A stretch of DNA of 64,000 nt from the NCBI RefSeq assembly GCF_900170035.1, contig NZ_LT828558.1:42713-106712 (forward strand). Reading direction: 5' to 3'. This document shows positions 19,051-28,638 of this stretch, one piece after another. How positions within the stretch are numbered: the stretch's first letter is position 1; every line of letters starts with the position of its first letter. A program made the translations under genes and the position numbers. Under the pieces are notes generated by a model, which saw only the letters and a list, made by a program, of their open reading frames with translations, was not told the DNA's origin and made no database searches. Source of the stretch: Desulfamplus magnetovallimortis (GTDB lineage Bacteria; Desulfobacterota; Desulfobacteria; Desulfobacterales; Desulfobacteraceae).

Positions 19051-19632
19051 ATGAAATATCTGATGGAAATTGACAAGCAGCTTGACCAGGCAAGAGAAAT
19101 AATTCTAAACAAATGGTTTGATGCCACTATCCACTCATATCCCCAGGATACAGCAAGGATATTTGCTAAGTCCAGTAACCGCTTTGATAATCCAGTGGGT
19201 AGTGCAACAAGACAGAGCCTTGATGCAGCTCTGGGCTTGATTGTTGATTCCCTATCAACATATAGAGAATTGTTGCAGAAAAATGGTTCAGCTTTACCTG
19301 AAATTGATGAAAATGCTTTGGAAGAGGCACTTGACTCTGTCATCCGCATCCGTGCTGTACAAAGCTTTTCAGCATCTATGGCTGTTGAATTTGTATTTGA
19401 ATTGAAAACCATTTTAAAATCCGTACTGGAAAATCCTGTGAATGAGGTTATCTACAATCTTGTTGACAAGGTTGCACTTGCGGCATTTAACAGGTTTATG
19501 AAATGTAGGGAAGATATATTCCTTTTAAGGGCAAATGAAGCCAAACGGCGTATTCACAGAGCCTTTGAAAGGGCAGGTTTAGTAACAGAGCTGGCTGAAG
19601 AGGAACTCTCTCCGGCTCGAACAAATCTTTAA
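19051..19632 (+). CDS. RsbRD N-terminal domain protein associated with the dsr operon
   Basis: The roughly 190-residue helical protein has the pattern REIILNKWFDATIHSYPQDTARIFAK, typical of the RsbRD N-terminal globin-like domain, and ends with a FMKCREDIFLLRANEAKRR helix. A gene of this kind commonly lies directly upstream of dsrM in Desulfobacterota. Its role there is not established; a redox or stress sensor is possible. The start is uncertain among TTG 19042, ATG 19051 and ATG 19063. The dsrM gene starts 91 bases downstream, so they may be co-transcribed. Confidence 0.8.
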   Translation: MKYLMEIDKQLDQAREIILNKWFDATIHSYPQDTARIFAKSSNRFDNPVGSATRQSLDAALGLIVDSLSTYRELLQKNGSALPEIDENALEEALDSVIRIRAVQSFSASMAVEFVFELKTILKSVLENPVNEVIYNLVDKVALAAFNRFMKCREDIFLLRANEAKRRIHRAFERAGLVTELAEEELSPARTNL

Positions 19633-19723
19633 TCAGGTCACGTTGCTGAAAACTCTGACTGCAAGTAATCATTGGTGGATTGAGTACTCAGTGGTGGCCT
19701 AAAACGTGTGAGGTGGTTGGAAT

Positions 19724-20731
19724 ATGAATCAAAAGTACATGTTACCCCTGGCAGGAGTATTCCTGCTGTTTCTGCTGGCATATGCAGGGGTCGAGGGAGC
19801 CGGACTTCAATGGTTCTTCGGGATTGTGATTCCCTATCTCGCGGTAATTGCCTTTATATGGGGCTTTGTGAACCGCGTCATGGGATGGGCAGCCTCGGCC
19901 GTTCCCTTCAGGATTCCCACAACCTGCGGACAGCAGAAATCGCTTCCGTGGATCAAACAGAACTGCATTGACAACCCTGACAAAGCATCAGGTGTTTTCA
20001 TCCGCATGCTTCTGGAAATTTTCCTTTTCAGATCCCTGTTCAGGAATACAAAGGCTGCTTTCAACAGGAATGAAAAGAACAAGCTTACATACTCATGGGA
20101 AATTTTCCTCTGGGTTGGAGCTTTGGCATTCCATTATGCCTTTCTTGTGGTGATTGTAAGGCATCTGAGGTTTTTCCTTGAACCTGTGCCAGCATGTCTG
20201 ACATTTCTGGAGTTCATGGACGGTATTGTTCAGATCGGCTTGCCGGGTATATTTATTTCAGGGATTGTTCTGCTTTTTGCAGCTCTCTTTCTTCTTGCCA
20301 GAAGAATATTTGATGCCAAGGTCAGCTACATCTCCCTTGCAGCAGACTATTTTCCCCTTTTTCTTATCATCGGTATTGCCGTAACAGGCATTGCAATGAG
20401 ATATTTTACAAAGGTGGATATCGTAGGCATCAAGGAGTTTACCATGGGGCTTGTCACATTCCATCCGGTTATTCCTGCAGGGGTTGGCGGACTCTTTTAT
20501 GCCCATGTTTTCATGGTCAGCCTACTTTTTGCCTATTTTCCAATGAGCAAGCTGATGCACATGGGCGGCATATTTCTGAGCCCCACAAGAAACATGGCCA
20601 ACAATACCCGGGCAAAGAGACATGTGAACCCCTGGAACTATGCAGTGGATGTTCATACCTATGAACACTATGAGGATCACTTCAGAGAAAAAATGATCGA
20701 AGCTGGACTTCCAGTGGACAAGAAGGAGTAA
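19724..20731 (+). CDS. dsrM: Sulfite reduction-associated complex DsrMKJOP, DsrM (heme b membrane subunit)
   Basis: The 335-residue protein has about six membrane helices (6-23, 31-50, 125-147, 172-194, 208-227, 254-276) and matches the NarI-like cytochrome b family, with His residues in the second half suited to ligate heme b. In sulfate reducers DsrM passes electrons between the menaquinone pool and DsrK. The gene is first of five in tight order, three bases before dsrK, with GAGGTGG upstream of the ATG. Confidence 0.97.
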   Translation: MNQKYMLPLAGVFLLFLLAYAGVEGAGLQWFFGIVIPYLAVIAFIWGFVNRVMGWAASAVPFRIPTTCGQQKSLPWIKQNCIDNPDKASGVFIRMLLEIFLFRSLFRNTKAAFNRNEKNKLTYSWEIFLWVGALAFHYAFLVVIVRHLRFFLEPVPACLTFLEFMDGIVQIGLPGIFISGIVLLFAALFLLARRIFDAKVSYISLAADYFPLFLIIGIAVTGIAMRYFTKVDIVGIKEFTMGLVTFHPVIPAGVGGLFYAHVFMVSLLFAYFPMSKLMHMGGIFLSPTRNMANNTRAKRHVNPWNYAVDVHTYEHYEDHFREKMIEAGLPVDKKE

Positions 20732-20734
20732 TCA

Positions 20735-22381
20735 ATGTCTGACGAACTTAAACCCGATGAACTATTGGACAAGATAGATCATACCCCTTCCGGCGGAGAC
20801 TGGATGGACTCAACCGTCCAGATAAGACCCGGAATGTACTGCTATGCTGCCAAACCAGAAAGTGTGCAGACACTGGGACTGCCCAATGCCAGGGCATGGA
20901 ACCCGGTTGAAGATGACTGGAAACTGCCTGAAAACTGGCAGGAGATCATCCATAACGGTATCAAGGAAAGACTTGAAAGATTCAGAACCTTCAAGATTTT
21001 TATGGATATCTGCGTAAGGTGTGGTGCATGCGCTGACAAGTGCCACTTTTTCCTTGGTACAGGTGACCCGAAAAATATGCCTGTACTGAGAGCTGAGCTT
21101 TTGAGATCTGTTTACAGAAATGATTTTACAGCAGCGGCAAGACTTCTTAAGTTTCTCCCAGGCGGTGACCGCCTTGCAGGTGGCCGACCAATGACTCTTG
21201 ATGTGCTAAAAGAGTGGTGGTACTACTTTTTTCAGTGTACAGAGTGCCGTCGTTGTTCTGTGTTTTGCCCATATGGTATTGATACTGCTGAAATTACCAT
21301 AATGGGGCGTGAGCTTCTAAACCTTCTTGGCCTTAACATTGACTGGATTGCAACTCCTGTTTCCAACTGTTATCAGACAGGAAACCATCTTGGAATACAG
21401 CCACACGCCTTTAAGGATATGCTTGAATTTTTCACAGAAGATATTGAAGAGATAACAGGTGTCAATGTTGAGCCACAGTTTAATAAAAAGGGTGCAGATA
21501 TTCTTTTTATTACACCTTCTGGTGACGTATTTGCCGATCCTGGTACATACACCTGCCAGGGATATTTGATTCTGTTTAAGTATCTCAAGGATAAATATGG
21601 CCTTGATGTCACATGGAGTACCTATGCCTCAGAGGGTGGAAATTTTGGTTTCTTTACATCCCATGAGACCATGAAGCGCCTTAATGCCAAAATGTATGCT
21701 GAGGCAAGACGACTTGGTGTAAAGTGGATTCTTGGTGGTGAGTGCGGGCACATGTGGAGAGTTATCCATCAATATATGGATACCATGAATGGGCCTGCTG
21801 ATTTCCTTGAAGAGCCGGTGAACCCCATTACAGGAACCAAATTTGAGAATGCCAAATCCACAAAGATGGTTCATATAACAGAGTTTACTGCTGACTTGAT
21901 CAAACATGGAAAACTTGAGCTTGACAAGAGCAGAAATGCAAACCGCATAATGACCTTCCATGACTCATGTAACCCCTCAAGGGGTATGGGACTTCTGGAA
22001 GAGCCAAGATATGTAATCAAAAATGTTTGTGATAACTTCTTTGAGATGCCTGAAAACACCATCCGAGAACAGACATTCTGCTGTGGCAGCGGTGCAGGGC
22101 TCAATGCAGGTGAAAACATTGAACTTCGAATGGCGGGAGGTCTTCCACGGGCCAATGCTGTTAAATATGTTCATGAAAAATTCGGTGTAAATACCCTTGG
22201 AACCATATGCGCAATTGACCGTGCTGCTCTTTCCACCTTGATGGAGTACTGGGTGCCGGAAGTGGAAGTTTACGGAATCCATGAGCTTGTTGGAAATGCC
22301 CTGATTCTGCCGGGTGAACATGAAAGAGAGATGGATCTCAGGATGGAGCCTTTACCCGGCAAGGAGGATGAAGATGAGTAA
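20735..22381 (+). CDS. dsrK: DsrK, HdrD-like iron-sulfur catalytic subunit of DsrMKJOP
   Basis: The 548-residue cytosolic protein has two [4Fe-4S] motifs (CVRCGACADKCHFF near 93-103, CTECRRCSVFCP near 170) and CCG-domain signatures (SCNPSRGMG and TFCCGSGAG near 450) that bind the noncubane cluster of heterodisulfide reductases. It is thought to reduce the DsrC trisulfide or disulfide at the end of sulfite reduction, linking it to the membrane. The stop overlaps dsrJ by eight bases. Confidence 0.97.
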   Translation: MSDELKPDELLDKIDHTPSGGDWMDSTVQIRPGMYCYAAKPESVQTLGLPNARAWNPVEDDWKLPENWQEIIHNGIKERLERFRTFKIFMDICVRCGACADKCHFFLGTGDPKNMPVLRAELLRSVYRNDFTAAARLLKFLPGGDRLAGGRPMTLDVLKEWWYYFFQCTECRRCSVFCPYGIDTAEITIMGRELLNLLGLNIDWIATPVSNCYQTGNHLGIQPHAFKDMLEFFTEDIEEITGVNVEPQFNKKGADILFITPSGDVFADPGTYTCQGYLILFKYLKDKYGLDVTWSTYASEGGNFGFFTSHETMKRLNAKMYAEARRLGVKWILGGECGHMWRVIHQYMDTMNGPADFLEEPVNPITGTKFENAKSTKMVHITEFTADLIKHGKLELDKSRNANRIMTFHDSCNPSRGMGLLEEPRYVIKNVCDNFFEMPENTIREQTFCCGSGAGLNAGENIELRMAGGLPRANAVKYVHEKFGVNTLGTICAIDRAALSTLMEYWVPEVEVYGIHELVGNALILPGEHEREMDLRMEPLPGKEDEDE

Positions 22382-22769
22382 AAATGCAATCATCGCAGGA
22401 CTGGTGGTGTTTGTTGCGGCGGCCCTCTTTCCCTTCTGGTTTAACATTGGAGGAACCAATGCCGCACCGGAGATTGAGCTGTCAGAAAAAGCCAAGGCTG
22501 CAAAACAGTGCGTTCTGGATAAATATGACATGAGAGCCAACCACATGTCCCTTCTTGATGAGTGGAGGGATTCGGTTGTAAGGGATGCTGATAGAATGTA
22601 CAAGAGTACCAATGGAAAGGATTTTGGTATGAGTCTTTCCACAGGCGAGAATTCATGTCTTGGATGTCACACAGACAAGGCAAAATTTTGCGATCGCTGC
22701 CACACATACGCCTCGGTTACTCCCTATTGCTGGGAGTGCCATACAGATCCCAAGGAGGTAACCCAATGA
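22374..22769 (+). CDS. dsrJ: DsrJ, periplasmic triheme cytochrome c
   Basis: The 131-residue protein has an N-terminal hydrophobic anchor/signal (about 6-25) and three heme-binding motifs, CLGCH, CDRCH and CWECH, as expected for DsrJ. The start was chosen at the ATG at 22374 with AAGGAGG six bases upstream; longer in-frame starts would cover that site. It overlaps dsrK by eight bases and ends ATGA-overlapped with dsrO, so translation is coupled. Confidence 0.96.
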   Translation: MSKNAIIAGLVVFVAAALFPFWFNIGGTNAAPEIELSEKAKAAKQCVLDKYDMRANHMSLLDEWRDSVVRDADRMYKSTNGKDFGMSLSTGENSCLGCHTDKAKFCDRCHTYASVTPYCWECHTDPKEVTQ

Positions 22770-23599
22770 AAAAGAGCAGAAGAAGCTTTCTTAAGGCAGC
22801 AGGAGTATCTGCGGTCGCCATTGGTGCAGCTCCTGCAATAAAGGCGGTTGCTGTTGCGTCAGGTGGTGCTGCAACCAATGCATCTGCTGCTGTAAAATCC
22901 CGAAAAACCGAAGCACTTTCCGCACATCGGTGGGGTATGGTCATAGATACAAGTAAAATTACAGAAGAGGTTGCAGAGGCAGTTGTTGAGGCATGCCGAA
23001 AAGCTCATAATATTCCGGATTTTAACCATGAACCTGATCAGGAAAAGTATCCAGACACCCGCCCTGTTGATCATAAACAGGAGATCAAGTGGATCTGGGA
23101 GGAGCATTACCAGCATGCATTTCCCGAGATGGAAGACGAGTTTCTTGCTGAAAAATTCAGACAACTCCCTTTTCTTGTGACCTGTAATCACTGCAAAAAT
23201 GCACCCTGCGTTCAGGCTTGTCCCACAAAAGCTACTTTTAAGCGGGAAGACGGCATTGTGCTTATGGATTTTCATCGTTGCATCGGATGTCGATTCTGCA
23301 TGGCTGCCTGTCCATTTGGCTCCAGAAGTTTTAATTTCAGGGATCCAAGACCCTTTATTTCGGAGTTTAATCCCGATTTCCCCACCCGTTCAAAAGGAGT
23401 TGTGGAAAAGTGTAATCTCTGTGCCGAGCGCCTTGCAAAAGGTTTGCAGCCCGCATGTGTGGAAGCCTCTGAAGGGGCAATTGTCGTTGGGGATCTGGAG
23501 GATCCGGAATCCGAGGTCAGAGCACTTCTGAACGAAAACTATGCAATCCGACGTAAACAGGAGCTTGGAACCGAGCCTTCTGTTTATTATGTCATGTAA
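22766..23599 (+). CDS. dsrO: DsrO, Tat-exported periplasmic iron-sulfur subunit
   Basis: The 277-residue protein starts with a twin-arginine signal (RRSFLKAAG at residues 5-13). It carries ferredoxin-type cluster motifs CNHCKNAPCVQACP, CIGCRFCMAACP and CNLCAERLAKGLQPAC, matching the DsrO/HybA/NrfC family. It transfers electrons between DsrJ and DsrP on the periplasmic side. The ATG at 22766 overlaps the dsrJ stop (ATGA) and has AAGGAGG upstream; the reading frame also continues 111 bases further upstream into dsrJ without meaning. Confidence 0.96.
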   Translation: MKKSRRSFLKAAGVSAVAIGAAPAIKAVAVASGGAATNASAAVKSRKTEALSAHRWGMVIDTSKITEEVAEAVVEACRKAHNIPDFNHEPDQEKYPDTRPVDHKQEIKWIWEEHYQHAFPEMEDEFLAEKFRQLPFLVTCNHCKNAPCVQACPTKATFKREDGIVLMDFHRCIGCRFCMAACPFGSRSFNFRDPRPFISEFNPDFPTRSKGVVEKCNLCAERLAKGLQPACVEASEGAIVVGDLEDPESEVRALLNENYAIRRKQELGTEPSVYYVM

Positions 23600-23611
23600 G
23601 AGGGGCCAAGT

Positions 23612-24769
23612 ATGCTTGAAATAGCGATTAAAGGAAGCAAAAAATACTGGATATGGCTGGGGGCGCTGCTCACGGTCATGGCAGTTGCTTTTGCCGTCTA
23701 TATAGACCAGTTTGTTAACGGTCTGATGATCACCGGCATGAGCCGTGATGTATCCTGGGGATTCTACATTGCCAACTTCACCTTTCTTGTCGGTGTTGCC
23801 GCCGGAGGAGTTATGGTGGTGATTCCCTATTATCTCCATGATTATGAGCGCTTTCACAGGATCACCATCCTTGGTGAGTTTCTGGCGGTAGCTTCATTGA
23901 TAATGTGTCTTATGTTCATTGTAGCTGACCTGGGTCAACCCACAAGAATGCTCAATGTTCTTCTTTATCCTACACCCAATTCCATGCTTTTCTGGGATAT
24001 GTGTGTGCTCAATGGTTACCTTTTCCTTAATATTGTCATCGGGTGGAAGGTACTTGAGGCCGAAAGAAACCAGATCCAGCCACCTACATGGACAAAGCCT
24101 TTGATATACCTTTCCATTCCATTTGCCATTGGTATCCATACAGTAACAGCATATCTTTACTGCGGACTTCCAGGCAGAGGATTCTGGCTGACTGCCATTC
24201 TGGCTCCAAGATTTTTGGCATCTGCGTTTGCCGCAGGCCCTTCATTCCTCATTCTTCTTTGCTACATTGTGAGGAAAACAACCAAATTTGATCCAGGTTG
24301 GGAAGCAATACAGACATTGTCAAAGATTGTATGCTATGCACTTATTGCCAATGTTTTCTTCTTTTTCTGTGAAGTCTTTGTTGTCTTCTACAGCAAGATT
24401 CCGGGTCACATGGCACACATAAAGTACCTTTTCTTTGGCTTACATGGACACGGTGCTCTTGTTCCATGGATGTGGACTTCAATGATTCTGATGTTCATGG
24501 GTATTGGATTGCTTGTTGTTCCAAAGTTCAGAAGCAATGAAACACTTTTGCCATTTACCTGCATTCTGATATTTATCGGTACCTGGATTGATAAAAGCCT
24601 TGGAATGATCTCAGGCGGTTTTGTTCCTAATCCGCTTCACCATGTTACAGAGTATGCACCAACTTTTAAAGAAGTTGTTATAAGCCTTGGTGTTCTTGCA
24701 ACTGGTCTGCTCATTCTTACTGTTCTTTTCAAACTTGCCACCACGGTTAAGGAAGAGGTCAGGGGGTAA
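23612..24769 (+). CDS. dsrP: DsrP, NrfD-like quinone-interacting membrane subunit
   Basis: The 385-residue polytopic protein has about ten membrane helices and matches the NrfD/PsrC family (GVAAGGVMVVIPYYLHDYERF, then FWDMCVLNGYLFLN and GIHTVTAYLYCGLPGRGFW). It would exchange electrons between menaquinol and DsrO. It closes the dsr operon, twelve bases after dsrO, and a terminator follows at 24856-24888. Confidence 0.96.
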   Translation: MLEIAIKGSKKYWIWLGALLTVMAVAFAVYIDQFVNGLMITGMSRDVSWGFYIANFTFLVGVAAGGVMVVIPYYLHDYERFHRITILGEFLAVASLIMCLMFIVADLGQPTRMLNVLLYPTPNSMLFWDMCVLNGYLFLNIVIGWKVLEAERNQIQPPTWTKPLIYLSIPFAIGIHTVTAYLYCGLPGRGFWLTAILAPRFLASAFAAGPSFLILLCYIVRKTTKFDPGWEAIQTLSKIVCYALIANVFFFFCEVFVVFYSKIPGHMAHIKYLFFGLHGHGALVPWMWTSMILMFMGIGLLVVPKFRSNETLLPFTCILIFIGTWIDKSLGMISGGFVPNPLHHVTEYAPTFKEVVISLGVLATGLLILTVLFKLATTVKEEVRG

Positions 24770-24855
24770 GGCTTTCTAAAGAGGGGGCAGAGGGAAAGTT
24801 ATTGCTGTCTTATTATTAATAATCTTGAAACCTTTTCTTTATTAGATTAATAATT

Positions 24856-24888
24856 AAGGGTATCTGTTAATTCAGGTACCCTTTTTTT
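24856..24888 (+). terminator. Rho-independent terminator after dsrP
   Basis: AAGGGTA-T-CTG, loop TTAATT, CAG-G-TACCCT form a stem followed by seven T. The T-tract runs into two further copies of a roughly 17-base unit (ATGTGTACC plus a T-run) to about 24921, giving a short tandem repeat. Confidence 0.8.
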
Positions 24889-25080
24889 ATGTGTACCTTT
24901 TTTTTATGTGTACCTTTTTTGCACTTTAAGGCATCATTCATATCTTCCCGAAAATACTTAGTGTGACAATAGATGTGTTGTTGCCATGCTCGGAAGTGGC
25001 GAAACCTCCGCCATAACCCTTTACCGCTGAATTGGATACAAATTTGAATATTCGGGGGTGGCTAAAAATACGTCATCTCC

Positions 25081-25141
25081 GTTTACACTTTTTTGTGAGA
25101 GATTCCCGCCACTCAGAGTTTTCTATCCGGAAAGTATAAAC
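25081..25141. repeat. Palindromic repeat family E, copy 1
   Basis: It begins GTTTACACTTTTTTGTGAGA and ends GGAAAGTATAAAC. Related hairpins with GTTTACACTTT ends occur at 29834-29947, 31235-31293 and 33264-33324. A family D segment (TGGATACAAATTT ... GGGGGTGGCTAAA) lies just before at 25018-25067, with a second copy at 50800-50848. Confidence 0.65.
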
Positions 25142-25203
25142 TGGGAAATGAAGCATAAAAATTGAATGACATTAGATAAACACACAAAAAGGATATATAA
25201 GAG

Positions 25204-25383
25204 ATGCAACGAAAAATTGAGGATATAACTACAGAATTAATTAGATTACCAAAAAGAGATCGCCTGGAAATAGTAAATTTTCTTCTTTTTCTTGATAATC
25301 GGTCTTTAGATTCTGATGAGACTGATGCATATTGGGAAAGGGACGATAAGTTCTTAATTTTTATTGGGGTAAGGAGATTATAA
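25204..25383 (+). CDS. Small hypothetical protein, antitoxin/addiction-module-like
   Basis: A 59-codon frame starts with ATG after GAG and reads ELIRLPKRDRLEIVNFLLFL, then DAYWERDDKF. This resembles the short addiction-module component proteins (LP..eR.el...Ll.SLd, then W..Ei..R). No toxin gene follows; hypC starts eight bases after the stop. It may be a solitary remnant. The frame is short, so the coding assignment is tentative. Confidence 0.35.
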   Translation: MQRKIEDITTELIRLPKRDRLEIVNFLLFLDNRSLDSDETDAYWERDDKFLIFIGVRRL

Positions 25384-25390
25384 ATAAATC

Positions 25391-25627
25391 ATGTGTCTTG
25401 CAGTGCCTTCCAGAATAATTGAGATAAATAATAACGTTGCGACAGTTGATGTTGATGGTGTAAAGCGTGAGGCAAGCCTAATGCTTCTTGATGATGCAGT
25501 TATAGGAGACTATGTCATTGTGCATGCCGGATTTGCCATCAGTAAAGTTGATGAAACAGCAGCAGAACAAACTCTTCAGGATATGCGGAACATGCTTGCA
25601 TTTGCAGATCAGCAGCAGCCGGAATGA
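25391..25627 (+). CDS. hypC: Hydrogenase maturation chaperone HypC
   Basis: The 78-residue protein starts with the obligatory MCLAVPSRI (Cys2 binds iron and HypD) and continues with VDVDGVKREASLMLL and GDYVIVHAGFAISKVDE, the standard family core. HypC shuttles the Fe(CN)2CO precursor with HypD to the hydrogenase large subunit. It heads the block hypC-hypF-hypD-hypE. The 387-base spacer before hypF contains a family F repeat. Confidence 0.96.
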   Translation: MCLAVPSRIIEINNNVATVDVDGVKREASLMLLDDAVIGDYVIVHAGFAISKVDETAAEQTLQDMRNMLAFADQQQPE

Positions 25628-25854
25628 AGAAATCAATAATATTTCTTTTAAAGTAACACAATTGGGCTGGATTTCCCATAAACCTTGCTTTTGCAACAGC
25701 TAAAATGGAAAATCCTGTTTTATTGCTTTGTCATCACTAAATTTTAGGGTTGCTTACTTTCGATAGGGCATTTTTTCATGACTTTTGGAGAGCGTTTCAT
25801 TTGACTTTTGAAATTGATTCCCCTGAGTTTTTGCTTTGACAAAGCATTCTGTAA

Positions 25855-25958
25855 TATAGCTTTCCAGAAAATCATTTTATTTTTTGGTCAAAAAAATGAA
25901 TCCAGATAACAGATAGTTAGACCTTTCCATTATCAATTTAATTATCTGGAATACTATA
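25855..25958. repeat. Palindromic repeat family F, uninterrupted copy
   Basis: The 104-base element has imperfect inverted ends TATAGCTTTCCAGAAAAT / TAATTATCTGGAATACTATA. The inverse complement matches 16452-16635 on both sides of the family C insertion there. It lies in the hypC-hypF spacer. Confidence 0.8.
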
Positions 25959-26013
25959 GTAGAGGTTCGTCATAGATAATCCAGATATAAATTATAATCC
26001 AGATATAAATCAG

Positions 26014-28623
26014 GTGGTTACAAAGCAAATTGACATCAGCGGAGTTGTTCAGGGGGTGGGATTTCGTCCTTTTCTTTTTCGGATGGCTCATGGTCATAAA
26101 TTGAACGGAGAGGTTTTTAATACTGCCCATGGAGTTACACTGATTCTTGAAGGCATTGAAAAAAAGATTGAGAAGTTTCTTAAGGAGATGATTCTCCGAA
26201 AACCACCGCTCTCAACTATTTTTGACATTAAAGAGACCTCCATTGGCTTTTCAGGTTATAAGGGCTTTGTTATTACACTGACACCAGAAGACTCAGAAAA
26301 GAGTTCCTCAAAATCTGCCCTGATTTCACCAGATGTATCCATCTGCTCTGATTGCCTCAAAGAGATGAATAACCCTGATGACAGGCGTTTTGCTTATCCT
26401 TTTATCAACTGCACCAACTGCGGTCCTCGTTATACCATTATCAAGGATATCCCCTATGACAGAGCAAAAACATCAATGAATCTCTTTCCCATGTGTCAGC
26501 GTTGCCAGGAAGAGTATGATGATCCCATGGACAGGCGCTTTCATGCACAGCCCAATGCCTGTCATGAATGTGGGCCACATGTCTTTTTTATGGAAAGCTC
26601 TTCTGTCAGTAAAACTTCTTCGGGTAGTCATGGCGAAAGGGCCATTGATGATGCTGCAAAGCTTTTAACAGAAGGAAAGATTCTTGCTCTTAAAGGTCTT
26701 GGTGGATTTCATCTTGCTGTGGATGCCCTTAATCCTGAAGCGGTTGCCACATTGCGACTTCGCAAGAAACGGCCACACAAACCATTTGCCCTTATGGTGA
26801 AATCTGTTGAAACTGCTTCCAGGCTTGTTCAAATATCTTCTGAAGATAAAACCATACTGGAATCCCATGCCCGTCCCATACTGTTGCTGAGGAAAAATGT
26901 GGTTCAGGCTCAGAATCATTGCTACCAACAGCCATGTCAATTGCAACATTTTCCATGTCAGACGCAATCTCTGCACTCATCACTTGATATGTGTCAAAAT
27001 ACTCCATTTGAATATATTGATTTCGGACAAACTTTTTATGAGAAAATCATCTCAGCACAGCAGGAAATAGCACCGGACAATGCATATATTGGTATAATGT
27101 TGCCATATACGCCACTTCATGCTCTTTTACTCGACAAGTCACCCTCAATTTTGGTGATGACAAGCGGTAACAGAAGTGGAGAACCTCTCTCCATTGACAA
27201 CCAGGATGCTCTTGATGCATTTTCCCATATTGCAGACGGTTTTTTGCTCCATAATCGTGATATCTATTTTCGGGCAGATGATTCCATCATGCAGAGGCAG
27301 TGTGGACAATCACGTTTTATAAGACGTTCAAGGGGATATGCACCACTTCCAATTTATTTGAAAACGCCTGTTTTAAAACCTGTACTTGCATGTGGGGGCG
27401 GTCTGAAAAGTACGATCTGTCTTGCAGAAGGAGAGAGGGCATTTCTCAGTCCCCACATTGGAGATCTTGATAACGAAAAAGTTTTTGCATTTTACAGAAA
27501 AAGCATTGTCCATTTGAAGCAGATACTTGATATTGAGCCTGAGATTATTATTCATGATCTTCATCCCGGGTATATGAGCACCAAGTTTGCAAAGAACTAC
27601 TATGAATATATTCAACAGGAAAACAAGGTTCGGATTGCCGCTGTACAGCACCACCATGCACATGCATTGTCCTGCATGGCGGAAAATGGTTTGGAAGGAG
27701 AGGTGATTGCTGTTACCCTTGATGGTACAGGACTTGGAACAGACAGGCACATATGGGGTGGAGAAGTGCTTTTGTGCAGCAGAGGTGGCTTTCAGAGAAA
27801 AGCCCATCTTGCATATTTGCCAATGCCTGGAGGAGATGCTGCCGTACATGAGCCATGGCGCATGGCTATATCATATCTTTACGCTGCATTTGGTGATGAT
27901 CTTTTTTTTCTTGAAATTCCCTTTCTTCAAAAAGTTGATAATAACAAGATTAAATTTATTATTCAGATGATTAAAAAAAAGCTCAATACCCCTTTGACTT
28001 CAAGTTGTGGCCGTTTGTTTGACGCTGTGGCATCACTTCTTTTACTTTGTCAGAAGGTCTCATTTGAGGGGCAGGCAGCAATGGCTCTGGAATCACACAG
28101 TGCGACGATCAATGAAAAATTATATCCTTCATATCCATTTGAAATTATTGATAGTAATAGCCATTTGTCCCCTTGTTCAAGGAACTCTTTCAACCATGGA
28201 AAAAGTGAAGGGGCTTTCCAGGAAAAAGTTCTTCACGATAATAAAAATCATGATGCCGTTGCTAATCACAATATGCTTTCGGAGAGTTTTGGTATGATGT
28301 TTCAGATTAATACTCTACCTCTTGTTAAAGCCATTATTATGGATATTCTTGAAGGAAAACCCCGTTACCAGATAGCTACAAGATTTCACATGACAATAAT
28401 AGATTTATTTGTTGCATCTGTTCTCAGAATTCGTCATGAAACAGGGGTAAATAAGGTTGTTCTCAGCGGAGGTGTGTTTCACAATACTTTTATACTCTCT
28501 GGCATGGTAGGGTTCCTTGAAAAGGAGAAGATGAGAGTTTATACACACAAAAAAGTGCCTTGCGGGGATGGTGGAATTGCATTGGGGCAGATCATTGCCG
28601 CAGATGCTCTGGTTAACCAATGA
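26014..28623 (+). CDS. hypF: Carbamoyltransferase HypF
   Basis: The 869-residue protein has the HypF domain order: acylphosphatase (GVVQGVGFRPFLFR, 10-23), two zinc-finger motifs (CSDCLKEM ... CTNCGPRY and CQRCQEEY ... CHECGP), a YrdC-like domain (LKGLGGFHLAVDA, VMTSGNRSGEPL) and a Kae1-like domain (VQHHHAHALSCMAE, VTLDGTGLGTDRHIWGGE, VVLSGGVFHN). It makes the thiocyanate precursor of the nickel-iron cyanide ligands from carbamoyl phosphate. It is about 100 residues longer than usual; His/Gln/Cys-rich and Ser/Asn-rich inserts lie near 305-335 and 720-765. The start is GTG with a weak ribosome-binding site. Confidence 0.95.
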   Translation: MVTKQIDISGVVQGVGFRPFLFRMAHGHKLNGEVFNTAHGVTLILEGIEKKIEKFLKEMILRKPPLSTIFDIKETSIGFSGYKGFVITLTPEDSEKSSSKSALISPDVSICSDCLKEMNNPDDRRFAYPFINCTNCGPRYTIIKDIPYDRAKTSMNLFPMCQRCQEEYDDPMDRRFHAQPNACHECGPHVFFMESSSVSKTSSGSHGERAIDDAAKLLTEGKILALKGLGGFHLAVDALNPEAVATLRLRKKRPHKPFALMVKSVETASRLVQISSEDKTILESHARPILLLRKNVVQAQNHCYQQPCQLQHFPCQTQSLHSSLDMCQNTPFEYIDFGQTFYEKIISAQQEIAPDNAYIGIMLPYTPLHALLLDKSPSILVMTSGNRSGEPLSIDNQDALDAFSHIADGFLLHNRDIYFRADDSIMQRQCGQSRFIRRSRGYAPLPIYLKTPVLKPVLACGGGLKSTICLAEGERAFLSPHIGDLDNEKVFAFYRKSIVHLKQILDIEPEIIIHDLHPGYMSTKFAKNYYEYIQQENKVRIAAVQHHHAHALSCMAENGLEGEVIAVTLDGTGLGTDRHIWGGEVLLCSRGGFQRKAHLAYLPMPGGDAAVHEPWRMAISYLYAAFGDDLFFLEIPFLQKVDNNKIKFIIQMIKKKLNTPLTSSCGRLFDAVASLLLLCQKVSFEGQAAMALESHSATINEKLYPSYPFEIIDSNSHLSPCSRNSFNHGKSEGAFQEKVLHDNKNHDAVANHNMLSESFGMMFQINTLPLVKAIIMDILEGKPRYQIATRFHMTIIDLFVASVLRIRHETGVNKVVLSGGVFHNTFILSGMVGFLEKEKMRVYTHKKVPCGDGGIALGQIIAADALVNQ

Positions 28624-28638
28624 GAGAAGGAAAGGAAA

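Noticed and set aside
22655..22765. 37-residue extension of dsrO
   Set aside because: It overlaps the heme-binding part of dsrJ. The Tat signal starts at the ATG at 22766 with its own AAGGAGG.
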